From Macrococcoides bohemicum (GTDB lineage Bacteria > Bacillota > Bacilli > Staphylococcales > Staphylococcaceae), in assembly GCF_042658685.1 (NCBI RefSeq), contig NZ_JBHSQY010000003.1: a stretch of DNA of 64,000 nt. One strand, given 5' to 3'. Positions 61,943 to 64,000 of this stretch are shown one piece after another (position 1 is the stretch's first letter; each line of letters opens with the position of its first letter). Below the pieces are notes generated by a model. The model did no database searches. It was not told where the DNA came from and worked only from the letters and a program-made list of their open reading frames with translations. The translations under genes were made by a program, and so were the position numbers.

Positions 61943-62066
61943 CTTCTGATTTCGTTTTGTCGATGATCATCGCCACTACCGTTAAAGTACCGATGATCAG
62001 AGAAGATACAATTGCATTATTTGGCCCTATAGCGAATAAGGTCAGTTGTGCTAATAACTGTTCCAT
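61932..62066 (-). CDS. 44-residue hydrophobic peptide
   Basis: ATG at 62066 with GGAGCG 8 nt upstream. The peptide starts MEQLLAQLTLF, has one membrane segment (VSSLIIGTLTVVAMII) and an acidic tail ending KSEESD. It could be a small membrane protein or toxin-like peptide; no family is recognised. A terminator begins at its stop codon, which supports it being a true transcript. Confidence 0.55.
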   Translation of the reverse strand: MEQLLAQLTLFAIGPNNAIVSSLIIGTLTVVAMIIDKTKSEESD

Positions 62067-62185
62067 ACATTGTTCGCTCCTTTTCATCGTGTAATATACA
62101 ATCAATATTTATCTTATTATAGCTTCTATTATCTGAAAATTCAAACACATAAATGTAACATTTTTATTACAAAAATTCATAAAAA

Positions 62186-62219
62186 AAGTAACACACACTC
62201 AATCGAGTGCGTGTTACTT
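62186..62219 (-). terminator. Terminator after the surface-protein gene
   Basis: A 15-position stem with one G-U on the minus strand (62186-62200 with 62205-62219), then TTTTTTTATGA. Confidence 0.88.
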
Positions 62220-62277
62220 AAAAATATAAACTTAGTTATTAATCCAGACGTCTCTGAAATAACTGATAAGTTCATTA

Positions 62278-63297
62278 TTATTTACGACGAGAACCGAATA
62301 ATGCAGCTCCACCTAATAACGCTAATACTGAAGCAACTGCTCCACCGTTATCTTTTTCACCTTTATCAGGTAATACTGTTTTACCAATTTCAGCTGGTTT
62401 AACAGTTTCACCTGGAGCTGGAGTTCCAACGCCATAGTAACCTTGGTCTACATTATAATTAGAAGCACCTTTTAAGTTTACGATAACGTCAGTTGGTCCA
62501 TCTGAATCAATTGCTTCTGAAACATCATTATCGATGTTCGCAATAACTGGTGACCAGTCTAATGGATTATGGAAGTTAACGATGTATTGACCATCTGATA
62601 AACCATGGAATGCATAGTTACCATTTGCATCTGTTGTTGTTTCAGCGATAAAGTTTCCAGCATAGTCACGAATAGATACACGTAATCCTGCTACTGGGTT
62701 TTCACCTTGATCATATAAGTTGTTACGGTTTGCATCCCACCATACGTGGTCTCCGATTGATAAATTACCTTGTGATGGTGCTGGTTTAACTTCTCCACCA
62801 TTACCTGGTGCTGGAGCTGGTGTAGCTTCTCCACCTTGTACTGGTTTAGAACCTTGTCCATTTAAAGGAATGAAACCAGTGTCTAAAGTAGTGATGTTAG
62901 CTCCGTTAATATCAACTAATACGTCAACTGGTCCGTCTGAATCTACATCTTCAGAACCGATATTTGCTACATCATTTTCATATCCTGCAGGTACTTCGAA
63001 GTTAACTACGTAAGTACCATTTTTTAAACCTGAGAATGTGTAGTTACCATTCGCATCTGTTGTTGTTGTTGCAACGTGGTTACCTGCATAATCACGGATT
63101 GTAACTGTTAATCCAGCAAGACCTGTGTCTCCTGCATCTTGAACTTAGTTACCGTTGTTATCTGAGTAAACACGATCTCCTAAAGAATATGTTGCTTCTA
63201 CGGCGTCAGCTTGTTGACCAGCGCCTAGGAACAATAATGAACCTACTACTACTGATGCTGTTCCTACTGTGAACTTTCTAATACCATACTTGTTCAT
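62278..63297 (-). pseudogene. Interrupted YSIRK-type surface protein with two SdrD-B/Cna_B-like domains
   Basis: The frame runs 340 codons from the ATG at 63297 but has a TAA at codon 51 (63145-63147). Residues 1-50 form a YSIRK-like signal (GIRKFTVGTASVVVGSLLF) and the start of a B-type domain (LGDRVYSDNNGN). After the stop, two repeats each run through VSIRDYAGN or VTIRDYAGN, then DANGNY and VNF. A Pro/Gly linker lies between them. The end has LPDKGEKDNGG, a hydrophobic stretch and SRRK, where LPXTG is expected. So two defects are present: the stop and Thr-to-Lys in the sorting motif. Downstream of the stop there is no ATG in frame. Readthrough or sequencing error cannot be excluded. Confidence 0.8.
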
Positions 63298-63732
63298 AAA
63301 AATCCTCCTCTTTATCTCTTAATTATTCAAATTGTCAATTCGCCATAATAATCAGATTATGACTTATTATTATTTTAATACTATTATTTTACAATGTCAC
63401 ACTTACATGCATTTAACATACAACTAAGTTATCAACAATTTTGTATAAAAATACATTATTTTTGTATATTTATATTTTATATTGTATCATACATTTTTTA
63501 GCAATTACCATACATCTATTATTTATAAGTGTTTCCTTGCTATTTATATAATAAAATATATTTTTATATACAAAATAATGTATATTCTTATCCGCAATTG
63601 ATAGTTCGTTTGAATTGTGACAATTTTGTGACAAGATGCTTTATATAATATTTACTCTTGTATTTATTATAATTTTTAAAATTTAGTTATCGTTGAAACT
63701 AAAAGCATTAATGTTATCTGGAATATTCAATT
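63298..63732. other. AT-rich intergenic region with an inverted repeat
   Basis: About 435 bases. It includes the SD (GAGGAGG) and promoter region of the surface-protein gene. ATACATTATTTTTGTATAT at 63451-63469 is repeated, inverted, as ATATACAAAATAATGTAT at 63566-63583, with about 100 bp between and one base different. No gene is recognisable. Confidence 0.4.
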
Positions 63733-64000
63733 TTATTTCAGAATTGCACTTCCGAAATCTATAATTCCATATTGGTTTATATCTATGTGCAGAATTGCTG
63801 ATGTATAAACAAATCGTTTTTCATTGATTAATACATTCGAATAATAATAATTATCCTCTAGATCTTTAATGTGGCTTATCGCTTCATCTTCTAATAAAAT
63901 GAAAATTGTCAAATTGAAAATTTTTACAAAATTATTAAAAAGGTTCTTTATTGATATACTATTCTTTGAACTTTCCACATAACAATAAATCATATAACAT
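63733..64000 (-). CDS. Partial hypothetical protein, cut by the window end
   Basis: The frame is open from the right edge to the stop at 63733; an ATG at 63993 is possible but has no visible SD, so the gene may start outside. The visible part is rich in Ile, Asn and Lys and mixed alpha/beta (IFNLTIFILLEDEAISHIKDL, FVYTSAILHIDINQ, IDFGSAILK). I do not recognise a family. Codon use is AT-rich like the rest of the region. Confidence 0.45.
   Translation of the reverse strand, partial: CYMIYCYVESSKNSISIKNLFNNFVKIFNLTIFILLEDEAISHIKDLEDNYYYSNVLINEKRFVYTSAILHIDINQYGIIDFGSAILK

Noticed and set aside
1..64000. tRNA, rRNA, prophage or insertion sequence
   Set aside because: No cloverleaf-like gene, rRNA core sequence, transposase or phage structural gene was seen.

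Overview
The window looks like chromosome from a low-GC member of the Staphylococcaceae, most likely Macrococcus or a close relative. This is inferred from protein similarity and gene order as I remember them: yidC next to tenA-thiD-thiM-thiE, ssb/ywpF/fabZ/murA, the atp operon with upp-glyA, the rho-glpX-murZ-fbaA-pyrG-rpoE block, a type II pantothenate kinase, and luxS, deo and dps nearby. I see no rRNA, tRNA, insertion sequence, prophage or CRISPR array. Most genes lie on the minus strand and read from high to low coordinates.

Right to left on the minus strand, 36.6-1 kb is mostly core genome. It contains rpoE and pyrG (with a CTP-sensing attenuator), a NERD-domain gene, a Spo0F-like receiver, fbaA, murZ, a redox-type HxlR regulator, glpX, rho, rpmE2, tdk, prfA, prmC, a Sua5-family gene, ywlE, rpiB, ywlG, glyA, upp, mnaA, atpIBEFHAGDC, ywzB, murA, a small EpuA-like gene, fabZ, ssb, two LysM/transglycosylase genes behind WalR-like boxes, a TPP-riboswitch thiamine operon and yidC. 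DUF2529 and ywpF are the only plus-strand genes here.

The 36.8-47 kb section is rich in sulfur metabolism. Plus-strand coaW is followed by a minus-strand operon controlled by a SAM-I riboswitch. That operon encodes an M20 amidohydrolase, an ATP-grasp ligase (probably the Asp-Met dipeptide ligase) and an unlisted 35-residue membrane peptide. Its core promoter is overlapped by a perfect 36-bp palindrome. A two-component system and a GrpB-like gene follow. Then comes a plus-strand reverse-transsulfuration operon in which a YrrT-type methyltransferase and an MccA-type synthase form one protein, followed by mccB and luxS.

From 47 to 64 kb the content is more accessory: the deoB-pdp-deoC-deoR nucleoside operon, dps, a DUF3169 membrane protein, an MFS transporter, a butanediol-dehydrogenase-like gene, a universal stress protein, an LCP cell-wall ligase, a GNAT, MarR and NhaC. 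The right end shows decay. It holds a fragment of a trypsin-like protease, a YSIRK/Cna_B-like surface-protein gene with an in-frame stop and a damaged sorting motif, and a cut-off hypothetical gene.

The items most worth following up are the three-gene SAM operon with its small peptide and promoter palindrome, the YrrT-MccA fusion, the decayed surface protein, the hairpin element beside atpC, and the duplicated terminator repeats at 32.3 kb.
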